Origin: Melanocharis versteri
Taxonomy: Eukaryota > Chordata > Aves > Passeriformes > Melanocharitidae
Assembly (NCBI GenBank): GCA_013397845.1
Contig: VZTG01004593.1
Location: forward strand, 636,150 to 700,149
Reading direction: 5' to 3'
Length of the DNA: 64,000 nt
Part shown: positions 48,063 through 61,600 of the stretch, piece by piece
How the letters are laid out: the number at the start of each line of letters is the position of its first letter
Numbering within the stretch: the stretch's first letter is position 1
The notes under the pieces: generated by a model
What the model saw: the letters and a program-made list of their open reading frames with translations, nothing else
Database searches by the model: none
Told to the model about the DNA's origin: nothing
Made by a program: the position numbers and the translations under genes

Positions 48063-48273
48063 CTATAATTATGGTATTAAAAGACACCTGCTCTGCATTT
48101 TTCCCATCATTATAAAAGGCCAGGTGCCAGATGCCAGAATCCAAATACTGGATAAAACCTGCTTCGTGGAGACTGACAGACCTCGCCTGCCGTCCTGCTC
48201 GCTCCGACTCCAGCAGGTTGCGTTGCTCCCTTGCAATCAGCCGGCTGCCATCCAGGAGCTCCACAAAGTCATA
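48063..48273 (-). CDS. TENM3: Teneurin-3 exon: membrane-proximal domain, part 2, with a furin-like site
   Basis: This 211-nt exon runs from phase 0 to phase 1. Its acceptor reads CTTCATTGCAG and its donor GTAAGC. It encodes YDFVELLDGSRL to SFNTIII. The segment IQYLDSGIWHLAFYNDGK is the family signature of this domain, just before EGF1. Residues 28-31 of the exon read R-Q-A-R, a minimal R-X-X-R proprotein-convertase motif at the place where teneurins are reported to be cleaved between membrane and EGF repeats. It is followed after a 534-bp intron by EGF1. The frame stays open 150 bp upstream of the acceptor, but that extension has no family similarity and is intron. Confidence 0.95.
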
Positions 48274-51200
48274 CTGCAATGAAGAACAGACAGGAGCTTG
48301 ACAAGTCACGGGATGACCACAGCACCACGCTGGCAACATGTTTATATTTAGAGCAAGAGTTTCCTTTCGGAGCAGGGAAGCAGGAGCTGAAACCAATCCT
48401 TGTTTGTTTCTTTGCTTCTTGCTAAGCATTCAAACAAAACTACCAACTAGTTCTCATGCTTATTAGAATGACTTTTTCAGTGGAAGGTGGCTAATGAACT
48501 CATTACATACACTGAGGGAAGAAAACAGCAGGTTGAAATGAGTCTGCAGTCTTGACTGCACCTGAATTACATGTGAGAGTTAACTTTCAAACTGTTATAC
48601 ACATATGGGCTAATAATAATATCCAATACCAATAATCTACTTTTCTTCATTTCATTTCAGATGAAGGATTAACACGCTCAATCCCCCTTTTATATAGTCA
48701 GAAGTTCTGGAGGAAGGAGAGCAAGAGCTTTACTTCCCATCACAGAAGCACAAAATAGGAGATGGAAAGTAGAAAACATTGCAACTGTCAAGAATGACAA
48801 ACTGACCAAACCCCACGGTACCTCAGGCCAATGGACAACACATATTGTATTAACAACTATCATGGGGCTTGGAAAAATGTTGCAGCATCTCAGCTGACAA
48901 AACAAGCAAACTCACAGCACAAGTTTTTATGCATGTTATGCATGTTTATGCACCTTAACTAGGGCTAATGGCACCTGGAGGGCTAAAACTGCTCCAGGCC
49001 CTACACTGATTTTGCACTATCTGGAATCTGTTCTCATGGCTTGAAAGTTGTCTTCTGTATGTTGAACATGTAAAGATCAATACCTATAGAGGAAAATTAA
49101 ACAGGTAGGAAAATTGAAGAGCATTCTTGCTTGTGGTAGAGGGTCTCTGCTTTTCCTGCTAAGACTGTTCAAAGTTGTTTTACACCCTGACTTGTGACCT
49201 TCAGAAACTGCTCCTGGGACAAAAGAAAATATGATACCCTTTGTCCTGGAACAAGTGTTTTAAGTACTTATGTCCTCTTCTTGAAATTGCAGGCCAAAAT
49301 TCACTGGTATTGTAAGATTGCTCCTCCCCAGTAACTAGAATCATCTTCCCACCAGCCAGGATGTGAAGAAAATGCACAGTTAATATGACTCTATCAACAC
49401 CCGAGACGCTTTTCCAGCTATGTCTGAACAAGCAGAATAGAACATAATGTGATTAGGATGCGCAGAAGCCAGTGCCTTGGCAGCTTTGCATGTGCTGCAC
49501 CACATGGAAACGAATGTGATCGTTTTGGGAGAGCAATTATTCAAAACCATTCAACACTCTCATTTGTCAGAGAATTAAATATTTATCTTATTTTGTGAGA
49601 GAGAAAAAAACAATTTTAGCTTTTTTTTCACTCCTGCCTCTCTGGTGGTTTTCACTAATATTTTTAAAAAGGGAAGGCTCAGAGAGCTCTGAGTTTTAAC
49701 AGGTCATTTATAGGCATTAGTAGTGATTCTGTAATTTGTATATGGCAAGAGACCACTTTTGTAGAAGGACGGTTTCAGATTAAAACTGTATTTTTGATAC
49801 AGGAACAAGTGGTTACACCACTTGATTGCCCACTAATGGCTGACAAGCTCAGTACAATTCACGATTTTGTATTTGTAATGTAATAAGGACATATGCTGTT
49901 ATCACAACACCATTTTAGAATACATTTAAAAAGCCATACAGAAGGGAATTTACTGTTCGTTCTGTCCCCTGGCAAAAAGCAATAATTGATCTTAACCCTT
50001 TTAAAGGCTGATTTTTTATATTTAGGACATGGTAACAAAAACAGACTGGAAAAACCATTATCTTCATAAGCAAAACCATACCAGTTTTATTTTCCTCCTA
50101 TGAGGATAAATGAATTTCCTTTATATTGAGTCTAAATGTGATGATTTGCCCTACCATTCTATACAGTTTTGCTTTAAACCAAAGTCTCTTTTTTAAGCTT
50201 AAAAGTCTCTTTAAATAAACATATTGATTCTCTGGCTGCAATGGAACTGACATTTTTAGAAAGTGTCACAAAGACTTTCAGGCTTGCATTGATTGGGTTT
50301 TGAATGGACAGCCATCGTCAATTATTTCTGGTTGATTTATTTATGATTCCCCAGAAAAAGAACTATGCATCTCAGATCAGTCTGTGACACACAAATAGTA
50401 GCTGTGCTTGAGACTAATTTTGGCACCTAAAGAGAATACAGCAAAGCAACCAAAAATTCTGTCCTGAGTACGATACATCAAACCATTTCCTACATGCTAT
50501 ATCCCTATTATTTTGGATTATGGGACAAAACAAGAGTTAATTTTTCTGCCTTCTGTTATTGTTTAGTAGTAGAATTCTAAGCAATTGATAGCAATAGTTT
50601 ATATACAATTCATCCTGTTACAAGACAAGGGTGTAAGCTAAGAGTTCTTGAGATCTCTCCCAAGCTTATTTCTATCATACTTATATTATGTCCCTTGCAA
50701 TGGATGGATAATTGGCACCAGAGGTTGTACAGTTAGGGACAGATACTGACTACAGTTTCCTCTTATTTGCTGTCAGGTTTTAATTGGGTGCAAAAAAGAG
50801 GTGGATAAACAGGCAAAGGGTACAGCAGAGAAGTGGAGAACAAGGTGGCAAATGTAAAAGGCAAGTTTTGCATTACAGTCAAAGGTGACAGTGGAGAGAA
50901 GGCAGACACTGGCAGAAATACTGAAGCTGTAAGGAGGGAGCTAAAGAAGACTGTGGTGTGTGGTTACACATGTAGGGTATCACAGGCATATGAGCAAAGA
51001 TACTGGAGGAGGACAAGTGACAAGGCAACTTTACAAATGCTGGCAGAGTGCAGGAAGCAATGAGTTCTCTATTATTTAACGTAAGATCTGAAAATTCAAA
51101 TACTGACGTTTGAGAAAAAAGCAGCAGTTGCTCATTTGCATAAATTTTGTTATTAGCACTTGTCATTCTGTGACTAGAAGATAAGGGCAGATAGTATTCA

Positions 51201-54200
51201 AGAGACACAGACATGAAGTGATATCTATGAGTGAGATCCTACTTTTCAAAGTCCTCATGAAACAACCCTAGCTTTACACATCCAGAGATGGGCTCTGAGC
51301 CAACTTTTGTCATTATGGGATGAGATCTTTGAGCTATGGTAGACAGATTATGGAAATACGAGCTTGACAATTTTAAAAAAAAACCAAAACAGATATCATT
51401 AAGGCATTGAATAAAACCATCATAGTTAAACACCTCTTATGTTCTGTGCTGTTCTGGTCTCCACACCTTGAAAAAGCTGCATTAAAACTGGAAAACATTC
51501 AGAAAAGGATGACCAAAGGACTGAAAAAGCCTTCATAAATAGAATGACAAAACAGACTGGAAAAAATAAAACTCACTGATAACACTAGAGATCTATAAAT
51601 CAAGGGTGGCATGGAGAAGAAATTAATGAGAAATTCTGCCCTGCCTCTTCCAAAGCACTACCAACTGTGTGTGAAACAAAAGGTACCAGGAGGCTGTCTC
51701 AAAACACACTGAGGAGTACAGTGTGAGATATGTAGTTAAGCCCTGCTGCAAATGTCAGAGATGCTAAAAGCTTCCATAGATTCAAAGGTGACTATGCAAA
51801 TTCACAGGAAAAAAAAAATCTATCGAAGGTTGTAAAATACAAAGACAGCATCTTTGACTCAGCAGTCCTTCAGCCTTAAAGCTCTGGAGGCCAAATCATA
51901 TTGTGGGAAGAATAACTCCAGTATTATCATGCTGCTTTATCAATCTCCCCATATCTGCTCAGAGCCCCCATCACAGATGGAACACTAGATGGGCCTTTGA
52001 CCAAGCTCAGCATGGATATTCATGTGTTTGTCTGCTATGTTCCTGCGACACTTGGAGCCACATGAGTGAGCTGCCTTGTCTAATGGAAGGATGCAGTGAA
52101 GCCCAACATCAGCTATTAGGCTGTCCCTGTTACCTATGCCCAGCTTGCATTTAGGAACTTTTGTCAGTACAAGCCATAAGAGTTAGGGGAAATGTAAAAG
52201 CAATAAATGGACTTATGCTTGTAGTCCCCTCAGTGTTCTATTTTACTAGATGTCTTTTTGCCGAAGTACCTTATTTTGTTTACATAAGCTACTTCAGTTA
52301 AATTTGTATTTTAACAGGACAAGTTGTGTCATCATTGAAGTCCTGTGCTACGACTTTGTTGGAGAAAGGCCTAAACTGTTAAGACATATTTTACTCCATT
52401 TTCTTCCCCATATGAAGGAGCATGGTCACAAATAAAACCCCAACTGCTAACTGAAACTACATTTTTAGGAGATTACATACATGCTTTATCTCAGGCACTT
52501 AAACTGGACATCACTGGGTTCAAGGCCATATAAACATTCTGACAAACCTGTACCCTTGGGAAGCTTTAGCAGTCTTATAAGTTCACTAGGGCACTGATAA
52601 GTAAGTGTGCTTAATTTTTCAATGTATCAAGTGTCAGTCAATGGTTTGTAAAAAATACTCTAATTATATACCAGGCAAAAATAGCACAAGAGAGCTTGAC
52701 CTACATCCTGGGAACAGTATATCCAAAATGTCACAAGAACCACTGAAGATACAGTAGCAGGACTCACATATGCGTCTTTCTGTTGTATCATACTTAAACA
52801 TTAATAAGAACTTGGAGTCTATCTAACACGGATGACAGGAAACAGATTCAGTAGTCTCTGTGTTTTTGGATAAAGGGCACTCCTATTTCAATCTTTTGAC
52901 AGGATAAGGAATCAAGTAAAGATCATTTTTTTAATAGATGTACTTACTTGCATAACTTCTCATATAAATGCATAGTCCAGATCAGATTCTTCAGTTTTAT
53001 TCATTTTTGCCACACATGTATTCCCCTAACTCCTGTTATTATTGTTATCACTGAGATGGCATTTGTATTCCAAACCCCTATTTCAAATGGCTGATAACTT
53101 TCTGAATCAATTTTCTTTACGCTAGAATTTCTTGTGGTTGTTGTCAGCCTGAGGGTGGGTGTTCATACGTGAAGGTCTGGAGAAAATCCATTTAATCATT
53201 ATTATGAAGATCAAATTTTTAAGTAAACATGAGTGCACTTTCTACATTCAGTAAAATGCTTGTACTTTAATGGAAACTAAACTACAAAATAAAGTTAACA
53301 CACTTCATGACTTTAGCTGCTTTGCTGACCCTTCCTCTGTGGTTTGTGATTGTTAAGTAGGTGCAATAATTATTAATATATTAGTAATATATTTCTATAT
53401 TGCACATATTTTAAAAGTCATGCCTGAATTAAAAAAACAAAACCAAAAAAATTTCAATAGTGCAGTAGCATGAAAACCAAAATTAACAAAAAAGGGACTG
53501 AATTAAAATATATGAATTTTGCAGCTATGTATTTGCTGCTACAACTGTGTATCAGACATAATCTGTCAAGCTTTGATACAATTACACCATTAGGTTGCTA
53601 TACTTAGATTTGTGTCCGCGGCAAATCCATACACTCAAAATAAAAATCACTAAGACGTTGCAAATGGGGTAGAAGAAAATGAGCTAAAATACCTTTTCAG
53701 GTGGAAATATGGATCTGAGCCAGCACTTGGAAAAATATTGTGCTGAAAGAAATCTAATCTTGGAGGGTCTTAAATCTTCAAAATAAAACATGAATACAAT
53801 TGATGTTAAAATACCATCTCAGGCACTGGTTCTCCATTTCTCCTGCCAATCCAGAAGACTGTTCATTCTTTTATACTTTAACTGTTCTCTAGCTATGGAT
53901 AAAAAGTGGTTTTTTGTTACTAGGCAGTGTGGCCATATGCATTAAAAGGTGTCATTAGAAACCTTCTGAGGGGTGGAACAGAGTAAATCCTCTGGGATAC
54001 TTAAGAACAAAGTTTCAAGACACTAGGTGCCTAGTGAAGACTGTCACTTTTACAGCCCCAGCTCACTGTATCTTTGTAGATTCATATTATATATCTTTTT
54101 CTTTTATGTATGTACTTGGTGAGAAACCAAGCTGTAAATACTGTAGTATTTGCTTGTCTTCTTGTTTGGAAATTTGGTTAATGTGGTGTTTGCAGGAACT

Positions 54201-54553
54201 CTCAACCACACCTCATAAGATTCTGTATTAGTTTGCCTAGGTTTTTAAAGATATGTCCATATACCAGAGGAGAAAAAAAGTACCTATAAATTCTGCATGA
54301 AACAACTCCGTATCTGAAGCACATCATTGCTTAGGCAATAGAACAGGTCATAAATAAGAATACCCTGTACCCCCATTCTAGATCCCAGCACAGACTATTA
54401 CAAATGTTCTGGTCATCACACGAGATCAATAAAGTATAAACAGAAAAAATAAAAATCAGCAAAATGGAAAATAATGCAATCCTGAGAGAGAAAAAAGATA
54501 CCAGATCATGGTTTTCAATAAGGTGCCCTACTTTTAATGCAAGTAGTTCTCAC
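48274..54553 (-). other. TENM3: Intron, 6.3 kb
   Basis: It holds an old CR1/L3-like LINE remnant (about 51430-52040, plus strand). The rest is AT-rich unique intron with no further open, spliceable segment recognised. Confidence 0.85.
51430..52040 (+). repeat. Old CR1/L3-like LINE remnant, antisense to TENM3
   Basis: Two landmarks of the old amniote CR1/L3 lineage are visible: a 'GTGCTGTTCTGGTCTCCACACC'-like start (about 51446) followed by a 'GAAAAGGATGACC' block, and a 3' segment reading CTAGATGGGCCTTTGACC near 51987. The middle is badly diverged. It is much more decayed than the other CR1 copies here, so it is probably older. Both ends are approximate. Confidence 0.6.
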
Positions 54554-54768
54554 CTGAGTGTGTGAAGGTGGTAAACCTTTTCGACCATATACTCCAATCA
54601 ACGCATCTTTCTGAAGGGATATATTGAATTTTAGAAATTGTGGCTGATCAATGAAGAGTTGTGATCTCCAAAAAATCCCAGGGGGCACTTCCTGTATCGC
54701 TCTTCGGCCTATATCAAGTTCTCCAGAATCTATAGTGTTGTTTTCTTGTGCAAATCCTCCTAATTTTC
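54554..54768 (-). CDS. TENM3: Teneurin-3 exon: membrane-proximal extracellular domain, part 1
   Basis: This 215-nt exon enters in phase 1 and leaves in phase 0 at donor GTGAGA. It contributes 71 full codons from KLGGFAQ to GLPPSHTQ. Recognisable family blocks are IDSGELDIGRR, QEVPPGIFWRSQ, QPQFLKFNIS and the DALIGVYGRKGLPPSHTQ segment. Together with the following exon it forms the conserved folded region between the membrane and EGF1. Two N-glycosylation sequons are visible (NNT and NIS). The Arg-Arg pair in IGRRA is not a full furin motif. It is separated from the next exon by 6.3 kb. No other open segment on this strand nearby has compatible borders. Confidence 0.95.
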
Positions 54769-57700
54769 CTGATGGGTTAGAATAATAAGGAGATCAAAAA
54801 ATTAGTGTTCCTTTCTGGCTTTCAATCATCCTTCATATGTATCTTCAAATATTTAGAATCACCTCAGAAAAATGTTAACTGACAATCATTTTGAATAGAA
54901 GACCTGAGAAATTCAGTGATTTGGAAATAAAAAGGCAAAGACACCACAAACTAAAAATGCTGTAGCACCCCTAAGGAGGAGCATTACAGAAACTGTTTAG
55001 AATCTATATTAAACTACTCTTTTTTCTCACTAGCATTTTAACAGGGGTTTCTAAGATTAAAGTCTCACATTAAAAAAAAAAAAAAGAAAAAGTGAAATGC
55101 AGCATTATAGATTTTAAGAGTAATACATATTTAAACACAAGTAGTCAAGAGAACTAATATAATCTTTTCTACATTAAATATCAGGGCATTTATTCAATAC
55201 TAACAAATGCTACAGTTCTGGTTACCTATTTTTGGTTTTGTGTAAGCAAGCAATGTCATATTTAAGCAGCTGGCACATGAAGGTGAGGCTTGAGTGAAGC
55301 AATATAAAGGGAAATGGAACTGTCATTATAGTCTTGGAGTTTGCTGTGTTTTTACCAATTTATATTTTTTTCATCAGCTAGTCTATTATAAAGATTGAAC
55401 TAAATCCATCTGAATGTGATAAGCATGTTCATGTGATGCTCACTTGTTTGCATACAAGTGTTCTGAAGAACTGACAATTCTGCCTTGTCTTTTATGTTCA
55501 AATTCTACATTATTCATCATTTGATGGAACAAACTGACACAACCTTTTTGCAAACATTTAGACTGTAAAAAAAAATGGATTAAAATCTGAAATGCCAGAT
55601 GAGGTCACAGATTGATCCTCGCCACTTTTTGTGCATCCAAGATGAACCGAGACTGCTGTTGAATTAAACAGGTACAGAAGCTCTGCTGAGAGGCCTTGAG
55701 TGGGAACTTGTATCATCATCAGAGCTGTGTCACAATGGCATTGCAGTCACTGAAAATGTCTCACAGGATTATCACATCGATCAGAGTGCTGTTGAAAAGA
55801 GACAGTGAAATATCTGATCTTGAAGAAATAATTTTTTAAACAGTTTTCAGGATGAGTCTAATGCTTTTCTAAATTTGTACTTAACCTTTCATAATATTCA
55901 TGTGTTATTCCAGAAGATGGATCTGTATTCACTATTCCAGTTTATTTAAGCATTTGTTTTTTACCTCTTTCTTCAAATTTAAGCATTTTGTCTTGAATAA
56001 ATTCACACACTGATGACTGGTAATCACTAAACAATAAACACTTGTTTGCCGTATTGATCTGCAGCTTCCCCTATTTCTACATTTCAAATGAAAAATAACT
56101 GCCTTGTACCATGGAAAAGATGAGCTAGACTGCTTGAGTAAGTAGCGTTTATCAAATACATTAACCAGCTTGCCAGGAATGCCTGTTTCTGGGGTGCAGC
56201 ACTTAGCAGACAATACTCTTACGGACTCCCATGTTCTTCACCGAAAAAAAGATGGTTTTACTTTGTAGCCACATGCCCCCTTAGCACCCCAACACCTCTC
56301 TCAAAACAGTCAGTAGCTGTTTGCCACCCTAAGGTTAGGGCATTAATTATTCTTTGTTCCCTGTTGTAACTCAATGAGCATAAGAAAGATCTTCATAGTG
56401 TCATCATTTCCTTTCCACTTTCTAAACAGTAATGGTTCTTACACACAGCTTTAAATCAAAACATGAAATGGCATGTTCATTCACGTTTACTGTGAGGATG
56501 GTTGAAATTTCTCAAATCCAAATCAGAGGATCAGGATATTACCAGGGAACTAGAGAGGGGTGGTATTGAAAGTTGTTCCGCTGTCAAAGTATCTGAACCA
56601 AGGCTTCATTGATTTTTCCTTACAGTTTTCAGTAACCAGTGTGATAGCACAAGGCCCCTGCTCCTCACATTTCACATCTAGTCATCACACTTTCCCTTCT
56701 CCCTAACTGGTCCCTCCCCTGTGGTTTAAAATGTGTGCTCTCTGGTCTGTCTGTTGTTTGCTATTGATGTATGCTGATAAATGACCGCTTACCATATTCT
56801 GCAGAGGACAGCATTTTAAGTGGGTCGAATTTAGGGAAATAAGGAAGGAAAAACGGATTTGATATCCTTGTTATTTCGTTTTTTTTTTTGAGGCAGTGTA
56901 TAACAGGTTTTAGTTTGTTAAAAAAGTTAAAAAATTATCAAGAGAAAAAGCCCGGTAAGTATTTATAAAATATTTACAAAAACACCAATATATTTTACAC
57001 AAGAAAGTATATTGGCTATTGAATGCAGAAGACAATGGGATGATGAGCTGTCACTGCAGCATCAATATTCATTAACCATAGAGTAGCTTTTTGCTCTTCA
57101 TTCAAAACAAGTAAGAAGAACACAGGAAGTGATAATGACTACCTAAGTATAAGAAAAAGGCAGCAGAGTAAAGGAAATGAAAGAAGAAAATACTGTACTG
57201 GAGAAGTTTCATAGGTTTACAAAGATGACAAAAGGACTGAACTGAGCTATAACTTTTCTATGACTTGGAGCTGTGATAACTGGAAAAATTTTCAAGATGT
57301 CAATTGCTGGCAGAGGTGTCCTCCTTCTCAGTGGTAAGGAGGTCAGATGTACCTTGTGAATGGGAAAATGGATTTTTGTGTAATGAAGCAAACACTGCAT
57401 TCATCAACCATTTAAATCAAGTTTACCATTCAAAACCTATTGATTTTGAAGCCTCTGTTAGCCAAAAGTGCACAAGCTCTTAAATGTTTTGAGAATCTTA
57501 AAGGGCAACACGGAAGAAGGTCGATAAAAAATAATCCCGTTATGTGGTTTGTATTTTAAAAGCTCTTACAACAAAATTAAGAAAGTTTTTTTTCTTACTT
57601 TATATATTGGTTGGATGATTCAGACTCAACATATGCTAGAGACTTTGAGAAAACAAATGTACATATTATACCTGACCTATTAAATATCAGAGAGAAATTA

Positions 57701-58486
57701 AAAAAAAAAAAAAAGAAGAAAACATCAACCTTTGCAGAGAAAAACCCAAGACATTCCATAGTGAGGTCATCATGCCACACAAAGCACCTTGATCATAAGT
57801 TGCCTTCTAAGCAACTAGCTAAGAGAGAAGCTTCAAAAATATGTAAATTATTCCTGAAGCGCCTCTTCTGGAGCAAAAACTTCAGAAAAAGCAATTATGA
57901 CAGGACACACACACGTAATCTTTTGACAAAAACTATTGAGAGCTTGCTTAAAGCCCCAAAAATTGAATCTTGGTATCAGGTCCCCCTTATGAAGCAGTAT
58001 GTCCTGACTCCCTGGGCCCCTGGCTTTGTTGTGGCCATTTCTTCAACATGAGGCCCCTAAGGCAGGGTGGTCCGAGCCAGCCCCAGCACCATCCTGCTGC
58101 CTCTGGGGACCCCACAGCCACAATAAAAAATGTTATCACATATTTTAGAGTAAACAGAGGTTCTGCTCCTCTGGATATGATGAGAGCTTTCCTATCCTCA
58201 TCAAATATCACACATAAATTCCTGTGAGGAATTTTGGTTGACAGCTAGCTTTTCTAGTAAAATCAGCATTATTGCTCAGGATCCATAGGCCTCTACACAC
58301 GCTAGGTAGGAGAAACTGTGTGTTCCTGTTTATCTATGTACAAGTACTATTACTTACAAATGCTCTGTACTGGCATTAAATATAGAGTCTTGGAGGAAAA
58401 CTGTTAAAGTTTGATGATATAAGTAAGACACAAAGGAAGGGAATGTTCCAAAAGAAGGAAAAAAAAATGGTGCCCATTTCACTTAC
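54769..58486 (-). other. TENM3: Intron, 3.7 kb
   Basis: Runs between donor GTAAGT at 58486 and the acceptor before 54768. It is AT-rich with short A or T runs (for example a 14-base A run near 57700 and a T run near 56880). No repeat family or gene is recognised. Confidence 0.85.
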
Positions 58487-58609
58487 CACTGTCTCCAGCA
58501 GGAACTGTTACAGGATGTGTTGGCACAGTATCAGAATTCACTTTTCCATTCTCAAATGTATCATTTTCAGTTTGCTGCAACTGCCAGTTGAGGCCAAACA
58601 GATGCATTG
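58487..58609 (-). CDS. TENM3: Teneurin-3 exon: start of the extracellular region next to the membrane
   Basis: This 123-nt exon begins in phase 1 after an acceptor reading CTACCACCAG and ends in phase 1 at donor GTAAGT. It encodes MHLFGLNWQLQ followed by a polar, Thr- and Pro-rich stretch ending PAGDSG. In teneurins the MHLFGLNWQLQ motif directly follows the transmembrane helix, so this is the first residue block on the cell surface. It carries one N-glycosylation sequon (NDT). The open frame upstream, with a Met at 58682, is read-through of the intron and not a start. The linker is among the less conserved parts of the protein. Its neighbour upstream, the helix exon, is outside the window. 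The identity is well supported because the next exon continues in frame with KLGG. Confidence 0.93.
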
Positions 58610-61600
58610 CTGGTGGTAGAGGATACAGGTTATTTGATGCTTTTAACCACAACGACAAATTGCACAAGTAATGACTTTCCATGCTTTGCAGTGGAATAGC
58701 AACTCATTCATTAAAAAAATTAAATTACATGAACAAGCATTTGCAGACTAATAGTTCAGCAATGACACTAAGCAATTACTACCACTGTCCTTTAATGATA
58801 CAGTGCTTTCAGTGAACGCAGTTGACAGAAAGCTCACCAGTCTCATTTTGAGTCTTTTACCGGTCCCAAATCAATGTTCAAAAGGATAGGCAGTAATTAC
58901 GGTCTTTTCTCTTTTTCTCATTTTTAATCCTTCTGAAGAGACAAATCATTTAAGCAAACTTCTAAATGACCTACTAAAATAAATGATTTTCCCAGCAGAT
59001 GGATCTGTCCTGGTTAGCCAGAAAGGGAAAAGAAAAAATACAAGAGGAGAGGAAGGAGGGTGCTGTGGGTGTTGCAGGGCTAACCTAAGACATGAACACC
59101 ACACCCTGCACAACCTCCCGTTACATGCCCGCTTCCCATGCTAGTCTACAAAACGAGTCCAAGGCCATGAGCAGAGCCAGAGACACTGGGCACTTTGCTC
59201 TCATAATGGTAATGCATAAACTAGGTTTCTGAATTACTTAATTCCTCACAACCACGTTCATTTGAAAGGTGATACCATGTTAAAGAGTTTAGCTCAGTTA
59301 ATTATGAGAGAGTCAACCTTCCATGTTGTGTTAGGGGGAACTTAAGGAACCTGGGCCACCAGGGATTAAGGAATGAATGCAGCATCTAAACTTTCAGAGC
59401 GAAAGTATGGAAAAAAACTCCCACCTTAGTGCTATACTGTGATACTCATAACATATGCAATTTCATGCTGTCTGTGGATAATATTCTTCTCTTCCAATGT
59501 CTCTATAATGCCACCAAAATTAATTTCATTGTACTCTACTTTGCGCTTGGTATAACATGGGTTTGCTCACTCCATGACAAGTTATCTGCAAAGCAGCTAA
59601 AATAGTCTTTCAGTGCTACTATGGAATAAAAATACACTGGGAAAAAAAATCCTCAATCATCTATATTAACCATTAGGGCAAAATATAAAGAAGATAATTC
59701 ACCGTACTTTGTTGCTTCTGCTCCTTCTCTCTCTCTGAAGCAAGATTACTGCTACAGTCAACCTTACTAATGTATTCATTCCCTCTATGCAAATGACAAA
59801 AAATTCATCTCATTTGGTTTCATCTCTGATCTTTAAATCTCTCTGTATTGACCACGGCAACCCTTACTTAAGATGAACAGGCATCAAGGGAAGTTTAGTT
59901 AGCTGGGCAACAAGAACTGACAAATTAAGAGGTTGTCTGCCAGGTCTTTGCCTTAACGCCTCCCCCTTACCCTGAACAAAACAAAAAACCAGAATGCAAC
60001 TAAAGACCTGTTACTGAATACTTCAAAGACTGAAATCCTCACTACAGATGACATATTCTCTTTGTTCCAAGTCTCTGACTCTACTATTACTCTTCTTTCC
60101 CAGACCTTAAATTGCCTGTCAAAGCCTGAAAATGTAGAATGTTCCTTGACCCTAAAAACATCTTTCTTTTTCCCCCTCTCAACTCTTGTTAAACCATAAA
60201 TCTGACCACCACCACCACCTCTGGCACGTCACTAGAATTAGCCATTATTATTTTGACCCTACCTCAGATGAAATCCTTATTTATGTATTAATCACCTGAC
60301 AAGTGTATCTGTTTTAATATATTGCAATAAAATCCCTAGGGTCAAACTCTACTATTCGTCATACTTGTTCATTTCACTGGTAGCAATGAAAGGCTGCAAA
60401 TAGCTAAATATTTCATGATTTAAACCCAGTACATTTCTTGCTTTCAAGTCTGGAGATCTACATCATCTCTCTTAACTTTGCTGTCTTCTTATCCCTTTTA
60501 TTAGTTCTTCTGGAGAAAAAAAGAGAAAGTGACATTAATTTTGTAACTCTAGAAACACAGGAGTTTAGAACATCATTAACATCTGCTGGTGCTATGTACA
60601 TGCCCTGTGCCTCTTCATGCACTTTGAGATCAGAAGGGGAAGCTCCAACACGACCTTCTAGCCACTCCCTTGTAATTCAAAACAGCTGGAATTCGACATC
60701 TTCAAAGGCAAGGACTGTGGGATCTATATTGATTACATCAATATAACCACAATTACTACAATGTAAGTGACAGCTGCCTTTTCTTTGTGTTTGTACTGAT
60801 GTGAGTCCCACTGTAGTTTACTGCCAAAGACAGGGAGTATTAGCCGTATCCCTCAAATATACTATTCCTCTCTCAGCTTTGACAATGAACTAGAAACAAG
60901 TTTAATACGCAATGTTTAATGAAAACGAACAGATGGATAAATGCAGCTGTTTCACAGATTGTGAATGTAGGAATATTTTTTAAGCAGACAAAAACTGTTG
61001 CTAGACAATTCCAATGACAAAATTTACAGTGTGTACTAATACACTAAATAATTCAACTACGTAATCTCTCTGAGCTACTGCTATGGAACTTACAGAATTC
61101 TCCTTTCACAACAAACATGAAAACAACATGAAAGAAACAGGCTTATTGCTAAAGTATCAAATTACAAGGCAGAAGTTCTTTAGAGATTATGAACTTTAGG
61201 AACATGGTTAAATTGACTGATGAAGACAAACTCTGGCACTATTCTGTCAACCAAAATTTGCCTTCTCTCAGCTGGACATCAATATAAAAGCAAACTTCAC
61301 GTCCTTATCAGTTTTATAAGGAACTTGAGGCACCTGATAAAAATTCTTGATGCTATTAGGAATCTGTTTAGCAGCACCTGGTACTGGTACCTCAGTGGGA
61401 CGTCTGAGACTTTCAAGTCAAATGGTATGAACTAGTTCTGAATTTCCAAAGGGAGAATGATGCAATCAGACTGCAGAGGTGTACATGTTTGATTTCCTTC
61501 GATCTAGAAAAGGATGCAGGCCTTCTTCCAGCTTTGGGATGGAGATGTAAGAGATCGATCCCCTTCTCTGTTTCTACTGTGTTCAGAGAATAGTGGGTGT

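Noticed and set aside
58479..58682. Open frame starting MESHYL that contains the first exon
   Set aside because: The first part is intron read-through. The exon begins at 58609 after an acceptor, and teneurins start far upstream in the cytoplasmic domain.
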